NCBI GenBank assembly: GCA_011503125.2
Contig: WWBZ02000022.1
Coordinates: 2,604,001-2,668,000 of the forward strand
DNA length: 64,000 bases
Direction: 5' to 3'
DNA from: Botryosphaeria dothidea
Taxonomy: Eukaryota; Ascomycota; Dothideomycetes; Botryosphaeriales; Botryosphaeriaceae
Position 1 is the first letter of the stretch. Each line of letters begins with the position of its first letter. Below are positions 10,604 to 22,413 of the stretch, piece after piece. Position numbers and translations under genes: made by a program. The notes under the pieces are model-generated. The model searched no databases and was not told the origin of the DNA. It saw only the letters and a program-made list of their open reading frames with translations.

Positions 10604-13463
10604 ATGCCGCACCAAGCCCAGCAAAGCGGCTCTGGCACCCGCCAATGGGACCAGCCCCAGCCCGTGGGCAACCAGGCCGCCGACGTGCCCTCCAAGCGCG
10701 ACCTGACCTCGTGGTGGAGACAATTCAAACGCGGGAATGCGAAGAAGGACGAGGACAAGGGTGGGTTCCTCCACCTCTGGAGGCGCATGCGGACGACGTT
10801 CGTCAGGCTTCGCATCCGCGCTGCTGTTCGAGCCGCGCGCCTGTCGAGAACCGTCGCAAGGCCCCTCCAGTTTGCTTTGCGCGCGTTCTCTTCTTTTCGT
10901 GAGCTGATCATTTACTACACAGAGCCAGAGAAACCCCGGGGCATCTTCGGGGTGCCTCTTCAAGACAGCATCAAGTACGCCAACGTCGCGATCTCCCTCT
11001 TCAACGAAGAAGGTGAGAGCTACATCTACGGCTATGTTCCCATCGTTGTCGCAAAGTGCGGCGTTTTCCTGAAGGAAAAAGGTGCGTGTCAACCCCACGA
11101 GCAAGTCGCTTTGTCCTGACGCATCGAGCCATGTAGCGGTGGACGTCGAAGGTATCTTCCGTCTCAGTGGATCCGAGAAGCGCATCAAAGAGCTGCGGGA
11201 GGCCTTCAACTCCCCAGACCGCTACGGCAAGGGTCTGGACTGGACAGGCTACACCGTGCACGATGCCGCCAACATTCTCCGCCGATACTTCAATCAGCTG
11301 CCCGAGCCCATCATACCTCTTGAGTTCTACGAGTCCTTCAGAGAGCCGCTGCGCAATCATCAAGCTCAAGCTGTGGGGCCCATGGATGGTCAGAACGAGA
11401 GTATCGGAGAGTTCGACATGGATAACGCAATTCGAGTCTATCAGAGACTCATCACGGAGTTGCCCCCGCTAAACCGTCAACTGCTACTATATATCCTGGA
11501 TCTCTTGGCTGTCTTCGCATCGAAATCCGACCTGAACAAAATGACCACAGCCAATCTTGCCGCCATCTTTCAACCCGGAATCCTGTCCCATCCCAACCAT
11601 GACATGGCTCCTCCAGAGTATCGTCTGAGCCAAGACGTGCTCATCTTTCTAATCGAGAACCAGGACAACTTCCTCATTGGAATGCAAGGAACTGCTGCTG
11701 ATCCCAAGACGGTGGAGGAAGTAGAGAGTGGCCCGTCAACCCCATCAGGAAAGGCACCAACCACGCCTACGCGCTCCAAGACCACTATTGGAAGATCGTC
11801 CTCCAACGCCAGTGCTGGTGCCGAGAGTGTGCGCAAGCAGGGAATGGTGAGGAGGAACGTTTCTGTTTCGTCCAGGAAATCAAAGGCTTCAGGTACTGTA
11901 GCCACCCCCAGTCCTGTCAACACGACGTTTTCTTCTGGCGTGCACAGGAGCAACACTGTGCCGTCGAAGAAGTCACCGGCTATCGTAGGAAAACGTTTCT
12001 CCCGAGACCATAATGAGCAGCAGAGTCCAGGTGCTCCCCCAAGGTCCCCTGCGGTGGCCTCGATATCGATTGCGGAGCCGGACAAGCCACACGTAGACAT
12101 CGGTCCTGCCACAAGACCTGCTCAGATTTTTTCGCCACCCTCTAGTGAAGATACGACGCCGCTTGCTGCCCCACCAAGCGTGACTTCAGCCACTGGCCTC
12201 CTGCCGCACAGCCAGACGCCGCAGAAGGTTAGAGGTGAGAGTAGTGACCGGGATAATACAGGGTTCCGTTCGTTTTCAAGCATGTTCCAGTCGTCGCCCC
12301 ACTCGGATTCCGAAAATAGGGAGAGACGCAGACCCAACAAGTTGCAGAAGAAGCGGGCGCCCAGCACGAACCCCAGCGCAGCAAGCTCGACGAACTCGCT
12401 CCACGGGTCTCACGTGGGTGGACCACCTTCACCACTTCCACCAGGAGCTGCGGCAGGTACGCCCGTCAAAGACCATGGACAACATATTACACCGATAGCT
12501 GAAACTTCACCCCCAAAGGCAACGACGAGCGCTAACCCGCTCCAACCTAGCATGTCACCCAGCGCATCCATGCGCTCGCATTCAACCGTCTCCGGTGGTA
12601 ACTCCGAAGCCGAACATGGGGACGATGCTCCAACGCCTGAGAACGCTGAGAAGGAAAAGAAGCGACACTGGCGGGTCTCCCACAGAAAGGAGGCGTCCAA
12701 GCCAATCAATGAAGTCAACCTCGGTTCCGTCTCAGGAGCCGAGCAGAGCATGAGTTCTGTGTCTTCGAAAGGCGGCCGCAAGAGCCTAAGCATAGATCCT
12801 AACGAGGTCTCGAGCTCGATGTCCGTCTGGAGCGATAGCAAGGACGCCGACAAGAAAGCAGGCCCGATTGGTTGGTTCCGAGGGAAACTTGCAGAGCGGA
12901 AAGAGCGGGAGGAGGCCAAGGAACGTGCGAAGAGCCCTCCAAACAACCGTGTTGACCCGAGCTCGCCTATTTCTGAGCGACAGGGGCATAGATCAACGTC
13001 AAGCCTGGCGGCCTTAACGCAACATCGTCGAGGTCGCTCGGTCGATCTGCCTCGAGCCACGGAACCGCCGACGCTGCTCGAGACGAAGGAGGAAGCAAAG
13101 CCGGGCCTCACTCCTCCCAAGACGGAGTCGGAAGAGGTAACGCCGACACAGACTCCTGACGTGACGAGTGCCGTCCCCTCCACCTCCGCGTCGACTACGA
13201 CGAAGACGGCGCTTGCCGAGGAGCCTGCTCCGGCTCCGGACGCCGTTCCTGTTGCAAGTGACGCTCCACCAGAGGCCACTTCAGCCACTCCTTCGCAAGA
13301 CACGCCTGCTGCTCTTGCCACTGTTACTGCCACTTCTCCTGTTTCTTCAGGACCGGCGAATACGGCGGCAGTGCCTCAAGAGGGTCCGGCCGCAACGTCG
13401 TCACCGCCTGCCTTGCCAAAGCAGCAGCAGCAGCAGACGGTCCGGTCAATGTTGGATGTCTGA
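10604..13463 (+). CDS. Rho GTPase-activating protein (Sac7/Bag7-like)
   Basis: The protein stimulates GTP hydrolysis by Rho-type GTPases and so limits cell-wall and actin signalling. Three exons (10604-10760, 10923-11081, 11137-13463) give about 880 residues; the introns are 162 and 55 bp with phases that close. A short N-terminus with SKRDLTSWWRQFKRG leads into the RhoGAP domain at about residues 60-270 (IFGVPLQDSIKYANVAISL). The arginine finger is Arg114 in EGIFRLSG, just after intron 2, and KxxxxxxxN-type LPEPIIPLEFY follows. The remaining 600 residues are Ser/Thr/Pro-rich and disordered, with a basic patch and a polyglutamine run near the C-terminus. The 162-bp intron 1 is open in frame, so retention would insert 54 residues; splicing restores the family sequence. 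The start is the first ATG after the leader. Confidence 0.92.
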
Positions 13464-14261
13464 GCTCGAGGTGCCAATCAAATTTCTCTCTGTTGTGGTC
13501 ACGCTCTTATGTCTTTCTTCTGCTCTCTTCTTTTTCTTCGCTGGCGAGCACTCAGAGTGGCGGGAGTTGTTGGGTTCCCCTTTTTTGGGTTTCAGAGCGT
13601 TCCATCAAGAGGCGGCGACATGCTCTTTCCGTTTTTTTTTCTCTCTCTCTCCTTTCTGTTTCGGTGGTGAGCGTTGTAGCTTTCTTTGCCGAGCGAGCGG
13701 TGGTGCTTTTTGCATAACGATTAAAGGGTGCTCTCTCTGGTGTGATGATGAAGACGAAAGCGCGGCATCTTGGATGCTTTTGGTGAAAAGTAGCGAAGTC
13801 GTTGGTCTGCTCTGCAGAGAAGCGAACGAGCGGTGGTTGGTTTAGGGGGAAAGGAGCGTGTGTGGAGAGACCCTTTGATCGACGGATGGCATGGGCGGAA
13901 GCAAAAGGCGGTAATTTAGGAGTGGTTTTTTCCCTCATGTTTTTTCTTCTCTTCTTCTCGCCTACGAGGATTGATCGTCATCGATGTTGGTCTTGGCATC
14001 TTTGGTGCCCTCTCGTGTGTTTTTCTTTATACCTACCTTCTTGAATCTCTCCTACCTTACCATATGTATAAACGAGCACATGGGCGTTGAGTGAAGAGAA
14101 AATGCGTTTTTTTTAGGTGTTGAGTGAGCGCGTGTGAGTGAATTGGTTGGGGAGGGGATCCAAAGCTCGGGGAAAGGGAAGGGCTGATGTTATGCATGGG
14201 CCGGCGGGCTAGCTAACAGCGAGGTCGGGGTTCGTCGAACAGACATAACGCCGAAAGGGGC

Positions 14262-14273
14262 AAGGAAGGAGAA

Positions 14274-14312
<39 letters not shown>

Positions 14313-14328
14313 GGGGGGGGGGGGGGGG
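14262..14328 (+). repeat. 67-nt polypurine tract: GA-rich, (GA)n, then G18
   Basis: Every base from 14262 to 14328 is A or G: an imperfect AAGG/AGG segment, about 16 GA dinucleotides (14278-14309), then 18 consecutive G (14311-14328). A microsatellite and potential triplex or quadruplex former. The exact repeat count may be affected by sequencing error. Confidence 0.9.
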
Positions 14329-15750
14329 CGCGGCCGGTGCGGAGGTGCTCGGTGGGATCTGTCGTAATCGGGGTCGCCGCCGTGTGTGGGGTTGGTGGAC
14401 AGGGGCGAGACTCCTCGACCTCTTGTGGCTCGGTCTGGATTCTGTCTTTCAACACTTCTGAATGCTCCACTTCCATCGGTGCACGGGGAATCATAGAGAG
14501 CGTTCTGGATTGATACTCCTTTTCGTCGTCGAAGCGTCCTTCTGGTCCCTTTCTTTAACCGTTGGGTAGGGGTCGAAGAAGGAAAAAAAAGTAGGCGCGT
14601 TCACATCCGGAAGGCGGCGTTACTACGGGTTACCATAAAAGTATGTATCCATTTTGCCTCCCTCAACCCACTGGTCTCTCCGGCCAATGAATCGTGCTAT
14701 ATTTTACCTTTTCCCCTGTTCCCTCTCGCTATTCCGGGAGAGCCCCTCCGAGAGAGGTGGGAAAAGCTTCTCCCCAGCGTACGCGTGGACGCACGCGAGA
14801 CCCTGCAGAACGTTTTCTGATACGTCTCTTTTCTTCACTCAATTGCAATGAGGCATGTGATGGAGAAGCCAGGTGTACGGATATAACGCAGGGAAAAAAA
14901 ATGGCGCAATGCACGGCATAGCCTCGTGGTCCATCCTTGACTGATTCCTGTCCCTTTCGCTGTCCATGGCGTAGAGCATTCAGCAAGTGCCATTTTCGGG
15001 AGAGGGGGGGAAGAAGTGGGGTGTTGGATACGGGTCGAACGTCATCTTCTTCGATCCGGCGATACGAGTTGATTAGAGGCGGCGTTGAACGTCTCTCCAC
15101 TTAAAATGGGATCTAATAGTGGCCGTTGTCTACACGTTAGGATGGACGATGATGACGGCGGCGTCGGCGGCGCGAATCTTAGGTGCCGAATGCCGGCCGC
15201 GGCGCGCGACTTTCTTTGCTGCTTTGCTGATCTGACTCTTGCTGTCTCTCCTGACTTTGTTTTTTCGGCGGGAACGAGGCGTGTCAGCGAGATGTCGGAA
15301 CACGGTCCTCATGACGCGTTCTAGACATTGATTCTTTTGGCTTCCGTGACCCGCGGCTTAGGCGGGATGCGGTGTGTTCCCGTCTTTTCTTTCGGGATGC
15401 CCACGGTTGCTGACGATTGGCCGTTGCACTTGGGGTGGAGACATGGAGGAGGCGGAGCACGTGGAGTTGACTAGCTGGTTCGTGAAGGATGTGGATACGA
15501 GGGAGGAGTGGTTGTCGTTGATCGTGTCCGTTTCTCTCGTGTGCGAACGAAGCTGGTGGACTTGGTGAGTGCTTGGTGAGTGGAGCTTACCGTTGGCTAT
15601 CGCTGCGAGGTTAGTTGCTAAGGGCGTCGGACAAGTGCATTTTCGTCTCACGCAGAGAGCGAAGGAGTGTGCATTTGTAGATCTACTCAATTCCATGAGT
15701 CGTGTCGCCTGGGGATTTATTGCTCGCTTATTTAAGGGACACGAAGAAAT

Positions 15751-15777
15751 GCATTTCGCTACACGATAGCGAAATGC
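15751..15777. repeat. Perfect 10-bp inverted repeat with a 7-nt loop
   Basis: GCATTTCGCT at 15751-15760 is complementary to AGCGAAATGC at 15768-15777, separated by ACACGAT. It lies in the gene-free stretch. No role can be assigned. Confidence 0.85.
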
Positions 15778-17629
15778 TGTCGGAGAGGAACATGACAGCA
15801 AGGTAGACGGCTATGGTTGGCTGACAACACGTCTACACGAGGCTTACAGTAAGGTCTCGAGAGTTAGCGTGGCGGACAGCCAGTGGGATGCAGAAAGCCG
15901 CAGCCCCGGGCTCGGGTCCCATCCATCAGTGAGCCACGCCACGGCCGCGTCGCCAAACCGACCCGGCCACGCAGTGATCAGCGGGGCGACGGCCAGGCCC
16001 ACACGCAAGCCTCAGGCGATCAGCAGCCGGCGTGCGCTGGCTGAGGTGCGGTTTCTGCTCGTGGAAGAGGCTAAGAATAGCAGTCCACACAAACTTCACG
16101 ACCCTGGCCTGCCGTCACGCCCTGTGCCGACCGCGTGCGACGACTGCATGCTCTGGCAGGCTGCTGGCTGCGTCATGCATCAGCCGTGCCGGGTTCTCTG
16201 CGGTATTGTTGGCTGCTGGACGGACGCGTTCCCGCAACGGGGCCAGCTGCAGCAAGAGAGAAACCGCATGGGCATGCACGAGCTTCTTTCTCCCCAACTG
16301 CCGTCGTCCTGATCAAGCGGCGACCAGGCATCTGAAACACTGCAGTCCGTAAGTGGTGAGTGATGGGGCTGCATCTCGCGCGGCGGCGCAGGGGGAGCTT
16401 CCTGCGAGCCTTGCTTATTCTCTCGACCGGAATATTCTCCTTCACGATACAATGCGCCGCAGCAAGCGCCCTGTCCTCGACCCGAGACCCGTCGTGCTGG
16501 ATGCCTTGAAGAGCCACGGTACTGCAATAGTGACAGGCGGCCGGGTTCGGCGACGAGGAGTGGAGTGGTCCGGCGGTCGATGGTTGAGAGGCACGGCAGC
16601 AAGCGGGTGTGACGGTGCGTTACTGGAAGCAGCGTAGCCCGGGCCCGTGGTGTTGCGGTAGCCCTCCCGAGATGCTGCGGCTATGGCATGGATGAAACCG
16701 TGGACAGCAGCAGGGAGGCAGAAAGCTAAGAGTCAGGATATGCGCACTGAAAAAAATAGAAAGCTTCCAAGCTTCCTGATGCGACTATTCGCAAGCTGGC
16801 GGGGATGGAGCGGAGGGAAACGTCATACAAGAGGGGGTTGCGGGATCATGACGATAGGGATGATTATCAGACAGCGGCCGGGTATATCGGTTCTCGCTTG
16901 TAGTCGGGCCTTGGTGGAGGCGCATGCTGGCGTGAGGTGAGCCGCAGCGGTCGCAGCAGTCGGCCGCTGAGGGGCGCAGGCTGGACAGGTTTCGACGCAC
17001 GGGAGCTGCGATGGCCGTCTCGCGCAAGTGGCTTTGGTGGTGCGCGGAACGGCAGAGCAGGGGCCGCATGGTGCGCGCGCTCGCCATCCACCGCGCGCGC
17101 CAGTGACAGCTGCTGGATCCTGCCCGCTTCGTATCAACCAAGCATCGCCGCATTGAGCCCGCCCAACCCAACCCTCACATACAAGCCAGAGCTCGCCGCC
17201 CATCCCATCCATAACCTCCCGCCCCCTCGTCTCCCTCCGCCGCCGTGCCGCCGCATCCCTCAACCTCTCTCCTCACGCCCCACGCTCGCTCTGCGCTGCG
17301 TCCATGAGATAGTTATATCACGCTCGCTATATACCTATCTCAGCGCTGCGCGTCCGCCCGCCGCATCCGCTCTCGCTGTTGCTGCCAGCCAAGCGAGGTA
17401 AGCCACCCGCCTGCCTACTTCCTTCTCGGCCTTGCTGCATGCCTGCAAAGGCCTTCGCCATGTGCATGCTGCTTGCTTTTTACCCGTGGTCGCCATGGCC
17501 ACCACCTTCCGTCTCTGATCACGTCCAGTTTGCTGACCGTGGGGCCATGTAGCTGCTATTAGCCGCGCAATTGCATATCAACCTCCGCCCTCCCACTCTC
17601 GGTTCTGCGAAATTTTCGCCCCTCTCGAG

Positions 17630-19237
17630 ATGCCGTCCCTCCGCTCTCTCGTGCTGCTTGCGCTGCCGCTTGCCAATGGCGTCGTGCAGGCCGAGGCGAC
17701 GCAGCATGCCGGGGATTCCCCTGCTCTGCGGGGCCACGTCGAGAAACTGCTGGACATGCTCCCCGCCGACCAGATCCCGGATGCCCTGCGCAACCGCGAG
17801 CACCCCGTCTTCCCGGACGCAACTTATGAAGACGACTGGATCCAGGTTGAGGCTCTGTACGAAGCCAATGCCCCGCAAGTCGAGCAATTGCTTGAGTCTG
17901 CCGCGGAGCAGAACGAGTTGAAGAAGAGGCAAGACGAGAACGCGACAAGTAGCGCTGCTACCCAGGCTGCTTCCAGCGCTCCCGCAGAGAGTTCTGCAGC
18001 TCCGTCTACGGCCGCCCAGCCGAGTAGCTCTGCGGTTCCCTCGAGCACGGCCGCTCCCTCGAGTTCAGCCGTACCGTCGAGCACGGTGGAGACGACAACG
18101 TCGTCTGCTGTTGAGACCTCTGCAAGTACGTCTACTTCCCCATCGTCCGTTGCGAGCACCACTTCCGCCCCCTCGTCCACCACTGCTGCCTCCTCCACGG
18201 TTGAGTCCTCCCCGACTTCTTCTGCACCCGTATCAAGCACGAGTGCGACTACGTCGGAGGCGTCTACCACAGGTGCGTCCACGTCGAGCACAGCTGCTCC
18301 TTCCTCCTCCCCCGAGCCATCCTCGTCCGGCAGCGCCGCGACGAGCTCCACTTCGGGTGCCTCGACCACGAGCGCAACCTCCTCAGGTGCGTCCGAGTCT
18401 GCGTCGAGCACAACCGGTTCTGTGGCTTCCTCTTCCACCTCCCAGTCTGCTTCATCCATGGGCTCATCCGTGTCTTCTTCTACAGCTTCTGCTACTTCTA
18501 CTACTTCTGCGCCTACTTCTTCCGAGAGTTCTTCTGCGCATGTGGAATCAAGCACTAACCCAGAGACTCCTTCGTCTACAGCTGCACCTAGCACTGTCGA
18601 ATCTACAACGGTCTCCACTACTACTCAAGAACCGTCTACCACGCAGGAGACGACTACAGCAAGCTCGACAGCAAGCTCGACAGCAAGCTCGACATCAAGT
18701 TCGTCATCCACCGAGAACATCATTGTGCCCGTTGAAGTCACGACCACCAACAGCGCTGGCTCAACCGTGACCGAGTCTTCGTCTGCCCTTGTCGGAGCTA
18801 CCGCCAGTATCACCACGACAAACAGCCGCGGTGAGACTACCACTGCCGCCGCCGTCGTCGTCGAGACGACCGATGCGGCTGGCAACACGGTTACTTCGAC
18901 TTCCGCCGCCAGCAAGTACACGCCATCCCGCGTTACTTCGGGTCAGGTTCTCACCCGCACCAACTCCGCTGGTTCTACCTTCCTGACGACCTACACCGGT
19001 GGCTCCGACGGTCAGGTCAGCTCCCTCGTGCTCTCCACCACGACGCTTCCCAACGGCGAACGCAAAACCATCACCAGCTACGCCACTGTTGCCGCGGCTG
19101 CTGCTACGGATTCGTCTGGTGGTGCTAGCGGCACCAACGGTGAACCCAGTCTCCAGACTGGTGCTGCCCACCAGTTCGGCGTCGAGGCGGCGGCTGCCAT
19201 GGCTGGTGGTCTTGCCGGCTTGGCTTGGTTGCTTTGA
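17630..19237 (+). CDS. Ser/Thr-rich secreted, probably GPI-anchored cell-wall protein
   Basis: A single exon of 535 residues. A signal peptide occupies residues 1-21 (hydrophobic LVLLALPLANGVV). A short conserved-looking acidic and helical region, residues 22-97, ends at a dibasic KKR (98-100) suited to Kex2 cleavage. About 270 residues of Ser/Thr/Ala follow and should be heavily O-mannosylated. Residues 370-490 carry imperfect repeats built around TNSAGST / TNSRGET / TDAAGNT / TNSAGST. The extreme C-terminus is hydrophobic (AAAAMAGGLAGLAWLL) after a small-residue SSGGASGTNG segment, the expected arrangement for GPI attachment. A 12-bp DNA repeat (AGCAAGCTCGAC, three copies near 18658-18693) encodes ASST units. 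No enzyme domain is seen; a role in wall structure or adhesion is inferred from composition only. Confidence 0.82.
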   Translation: MPSLRSLVLLALPLANGVVQAEATQHAGDSPALRGHVEKLLDMLPADQIPDALRNREHPVFPDATYEDDWIQVEALYEANAPQVEQLLESAAEQNELKKRQDENATSSAATQAASSAPAESSAAPSTAAQPSSSAVPSSTAAPSSSAVPSSTVETTTSSAVETSASTSTSPSSVASTTSAPSSTTAASSTVESSPTSSAPVSSTSATTSEASTTGASTSSTAAPSSSPEPSSSGSAATSSTSGASTTSATSSGASESASSTTGSVASSSTSQSASSMGSSVSSSTASATSTTSAPTSSESSSAHVESSTNPETPSSTAAPSTVESTTVSTTTQEPSTTQETTTASSTASSTASSTSSSSSTENIIVPVEVTTTNSAGSTVTESSSALVGATASITTTNSRGETTTAAAVVVETTDAAGNTVTSTSAASKYTPSRVTSGQVLTRTNSAGSTFLTTYTGGSDGQVSSLVLSTTTLPNGERKTITSYATVAAAAATDSSGGASGTNGEPSLQTGAAHQFGVEAAAAMAGGLAGLAWLL

Positions 19238-20542
19238 GTGGGTCGTTCGGCTTGTGCCTGTTGTACATTTTTTGCACCCGACTCTTCGATTCTGGACCTT
19301 AATAATTTACCCTTTCGAGGGTGAGCTCATTCCTTATTATGCATAGCATCGGAAACCTGGGACTGGCGTACTTTGTGGGTTCTTTTATGGGAGCATCACG
19401 CATCATACATGCATATTCACACTCCTTGTGTCCTGGCATTTTGGTATCACAAGCGAGCAATAAAAGGTAATAAGGGTAATCATTTTCTGCTGTTTTTTTT
19501 CTGAGTGCGCGCGAGAAACAAAAAGTTCAGGCTTTTGCTGCTCACGACGAATATGACGTGTGGTCCGTCATGACGATCCTTTGATAGAATTGCTTTTTGG
19601 GGTGTAAGGGGAAGGGAGACGATAAAGTTGAAATGGAACGTCGATATGAGAGTTGGGGATCAGCAGTGGAATGAAAGTGTATAGTCTCTTGTAGTGAGAT
19701 TGTAAGAAATATGGCATTCGAGCGCTTGAGATGATTGCACAGTGTGACCGATTTCGTCACATGTTGACGAGAGTATTCTTGCCTTCGGGGAGTAGAGCAA
19801 AGACTTTGCCGTTGTAATGTGCGGTATTATATGTAGGGATAGAAGCACTCTGCAGGCTTGAGCAGGGTTGCATTCAATACTTCGGATTTCTTTTAGGTAA
19901 GATTTAGGAATAATATTGGCGGGTATGCATGCCATTAGCCGCCTAACTTAATGCTTACCCTTCTATGCGCAATCAGTTAGAGATATTCACTCATAGAAGA
20001 ATTATCTAACATGGGAGGATTAGACGGTGATGGGTCTGCGCGACTATATATGAAAATTATACATCACAGCCAAATCTATCGGGAAGGTCTCACTTCGAGG
20101 GAAAAAAGACCAAACGCTATGTCGACGCGAAAGCTGCTTTACTATAGACATTTGAAGATCACACCTGGTTTATATAGCGTGAAACACAGCTCCAATGAGA
20201 TAAGTAAATTTTCTCGCTATCTCTTCTGCTCCGTAAGGCTTCATACAAGTAGATGCAAAGAAAACCCATGCTTTTTCATTTTTGTGATTTCGCCATCATC
20301 AAAGAAAAAAAAGACAAGGACGCCCAAAGACGTAGTCCGTGACCGTCGTCCTCGATCTCATGCTCGTTATACATCACGCTCGTCCTCCTGCTCCGCTTCT
20401 CTCATAAAAAAAGCTCCTCGCAGACATGCCTCATTCCCTCACGCGCTCTGCTGGTACGCCCACATCAAACGAACGACTGCGTATACTTCAGAACCCTTTC
20501 CCGACCATTTGCTGACAAGCGCCGCCCCCCATGATTGCCGGC
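19238..20542. other. Intergenic, convergent 3' ends
   Basis: AT-richer than the flanking genes. Holds the 3' ends of the GPI-protein gene and the bZIP gene. Frames such as 20011-20556 lack protein-like composition. No RNA gene recognised. Confidence 0.5.
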
Positions 20543-22413
20543 TTACTGTTCCTTAATCTTTACGTACACCGCCAATCCCGGAAAGGCGGCCCTGAACTGC
20601 GGGCCCAAGCTCCAATTCTCGATGTTCCGCAGGTGCGCCTCGAAGTCCGGGTTGATGACCCACTCCGGCTCCGGAAACGCATCCGCACTACCGCCATCGC
20701 CGCTGCCGGCGTCCGACGCCTTGGGCGAGCCGGGCGGGGTGGTGCTCTCCTGGAGAGCGGACGGCGAGGCTTCGGTGGCGGGGTCGACGGGGATGCCGCT
20801 GGCGGTGGTGTTGATGCTGGGGTTGGAGGCGTCTGCGGAGGCGGAGGATGAGGAGACGGGAAGGAGGACGTCGCGGGGGTTGTGCGGCCAGTTGAGCGAG
20901 AGGGAGGTGGTGTAGGGGATGAAGAAGTTGTCGAAGGCTTGTTGCGGCTGGTCGGTGATGATGTGGTCGCGGAGACGGGGCCTGTACGAAGGCTGTTAGC
21001 TTGAAGTGGTTTGGAGGGTGGGAGTAAGTGGCGTGAGAGGGACTGCATGGAAGGTAGATATTGGCAAGAAGGGAAACTTAAGCATGACTGGTAGCACGGC
21101 AAGCTGGTGACCGCTGAATACGTACCAAGGTAGGTAGTCATTCCAGACAGGATGAGGAGTGAAGAGCTGGCTGGGACGCGGCGTCATCCAGTCGGGGAGG
21201 CGCTCGTAGTTCTTCTGCGTGGGCTCGATCTGCCACCGCATCAACAGGAACATGATGTACAGCACAGCGACCCTCTCCGGCAGGCCAGAGATGTCCGGGA
21301 ACGTGCGCAGGATATCTGTGAAGACTTTGGATAAAGGATGGGACTGGTCGTGCTTCTCAGGATTCAAAAGGTATGAAAAGTCCGGATACAGAGGTCCAAC
21401 CAAAGTCTTACTCGGCGCACCTTCGGCAGCCTGAGCGTGCCTTTCGGCCAGAAAATCTAGCAACAGGTTATCGAGAGGGCAAGTTGCCTCAAGAGTACGT
21501 GGAAGAGTATTCCATGCTTCCAGTGGACGTCCGTTGAAGTCCAGCCCAGACGAATGCATTCCTGGAGGCACCTGTCCATTGTGATGGAGACCATTGTTCA
21601 GCTTAGCTCGATTGTTGTCCAGAAGAAAACTAACGCCCAAACGCTCGTCGGAGTTTTGACCGAATTCCAAATCGGGATGGATATTGCTACGCGGCTGGTC
21701 GTAAGGCGGCTGCTGCGGGTGCCATCCGCGGACATGGCTCGTGGGCGGAACTCCGGGGAATCCAGGGCCCCAATGGCGGCCATTGGCACTCTGACTGCCG
21801 GGCGAGGACGCATTGGTCTGGTCGTGCGGCGGCTGAGGTTCCTGAGCCTGGGAAACGTCATGGTGGTAGGCGCGTTGGTCAGCCATTTGCATGTGCTGCT
21901 GGGCGCGCGGATCGGCGGCATCGTGGGGCGGAAGCTGGAGCGGACTGCGCTCGGCGGCGGCGGCAAGCTCTACAGCGGGCAGATGTTAGCAAAAAGCACT
22001 CTGACGACCAGCGGAGAAGGCTTGGACGTGCCATTGAGGCCGTGAGTGCCCAGAATGGGCTGGATCAGGCTCATGACGGACGAGAGGCGGCGGCGGATGT
22101 CGTCGTTCTCGGACTGGACGGCCTCCTTGGCGCGCAGAGCCATCTGTAGCTCATGGTATGGCTGCTGGGATTCCAGCTCGCGGATGCGGTTGTTCAGGCG
22201 CTCGATCTGCTGCTTGGTGCGCTCGCGGATGGCGCGCTGTGCCTCTCGATCATTTTGTCTCTTCCTGGCGAGCTGCTCTGGGGTGAGGTTGGCGACGCCA
22301 CGCGACGAGGGCTGGCCGGAGGTTCTGCGCCGTTTAGCCTGGGGCTGTTGGGATGGGGTCTGGTTCGGGGGCGTTTGGGCAGCAGCCGGCGGGCTTTGAA
22401 CTGCAGTGTCCAT
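20543..22413 (-). CDS. bZIP-like transcription factor with a DUF3425 domain
   Basis: The preferred model has three exons (22413-22028, 21944-21126, 20981-20543), 547 residues, all phases closing. Residues 26-30 (KRRR) may be a nuclear signal. The basic region and start of a leucine zipper lie at residues 50-85 (KRQNDREAQRAIRERTK, then LNNRIREL). The centre is Gln/Pro/His-rich. The C-terminal half (CPLDNLLLDFLAERH, PLSKVFTDILRTFP, RVAVLYIMFLLMRW, MTPRPSQL, HPVWNDYLPWPRLRD) is the DUF3425 domain found only in fungal bZIP-like regulators. Intron 2 (144 bp) is well supported; it regenerates the Trp-Pro of YLPWPRLR. Intron 1 is weak: a poor GTCCAAG donor was the only phase-compatible choice of reasonable size, and the nearby TGTAG acceptor does not fit any in-phase donor. 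Target genes are unknown. Confidence 0.86.

Larger units (their letters stand above)
13464..17629. other. 4.1-kb gene-free stretch with simple repeats and a hairpin
   Basis: The longest stretch here without a supportable gene. The first 600 bp is T-rich 3' flank of the RhoGAP gene. It holds the 67-nt polypurine tract (14262-14328) and the hairpin at 15751-15777. From 16900 to 17629 it is the C/T-rich promoter and leader of the cell-wall gene; a possible leader intron runs from GTAAGC near 17398 to an AG near 17526. Open frames in it lack family resemblance or codon bias. Confidence 0.5.

Noticed and set aside
12410..13333. 307-codon minus-strand frame
   Set aside because: Antisense shadow of the Ser/Thr/Pro-rich tail of the RhoGAP.
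17824..18618. 264-codon acidic minus-strand frame
   Set aside because: It lies antisense to the Ser/Thr-rich cell-wall gene. TCN/ACN-rich codons on one strand leave the other free of stops; the composition (Val/Glu/Asp/Ala) is the expected mirror.
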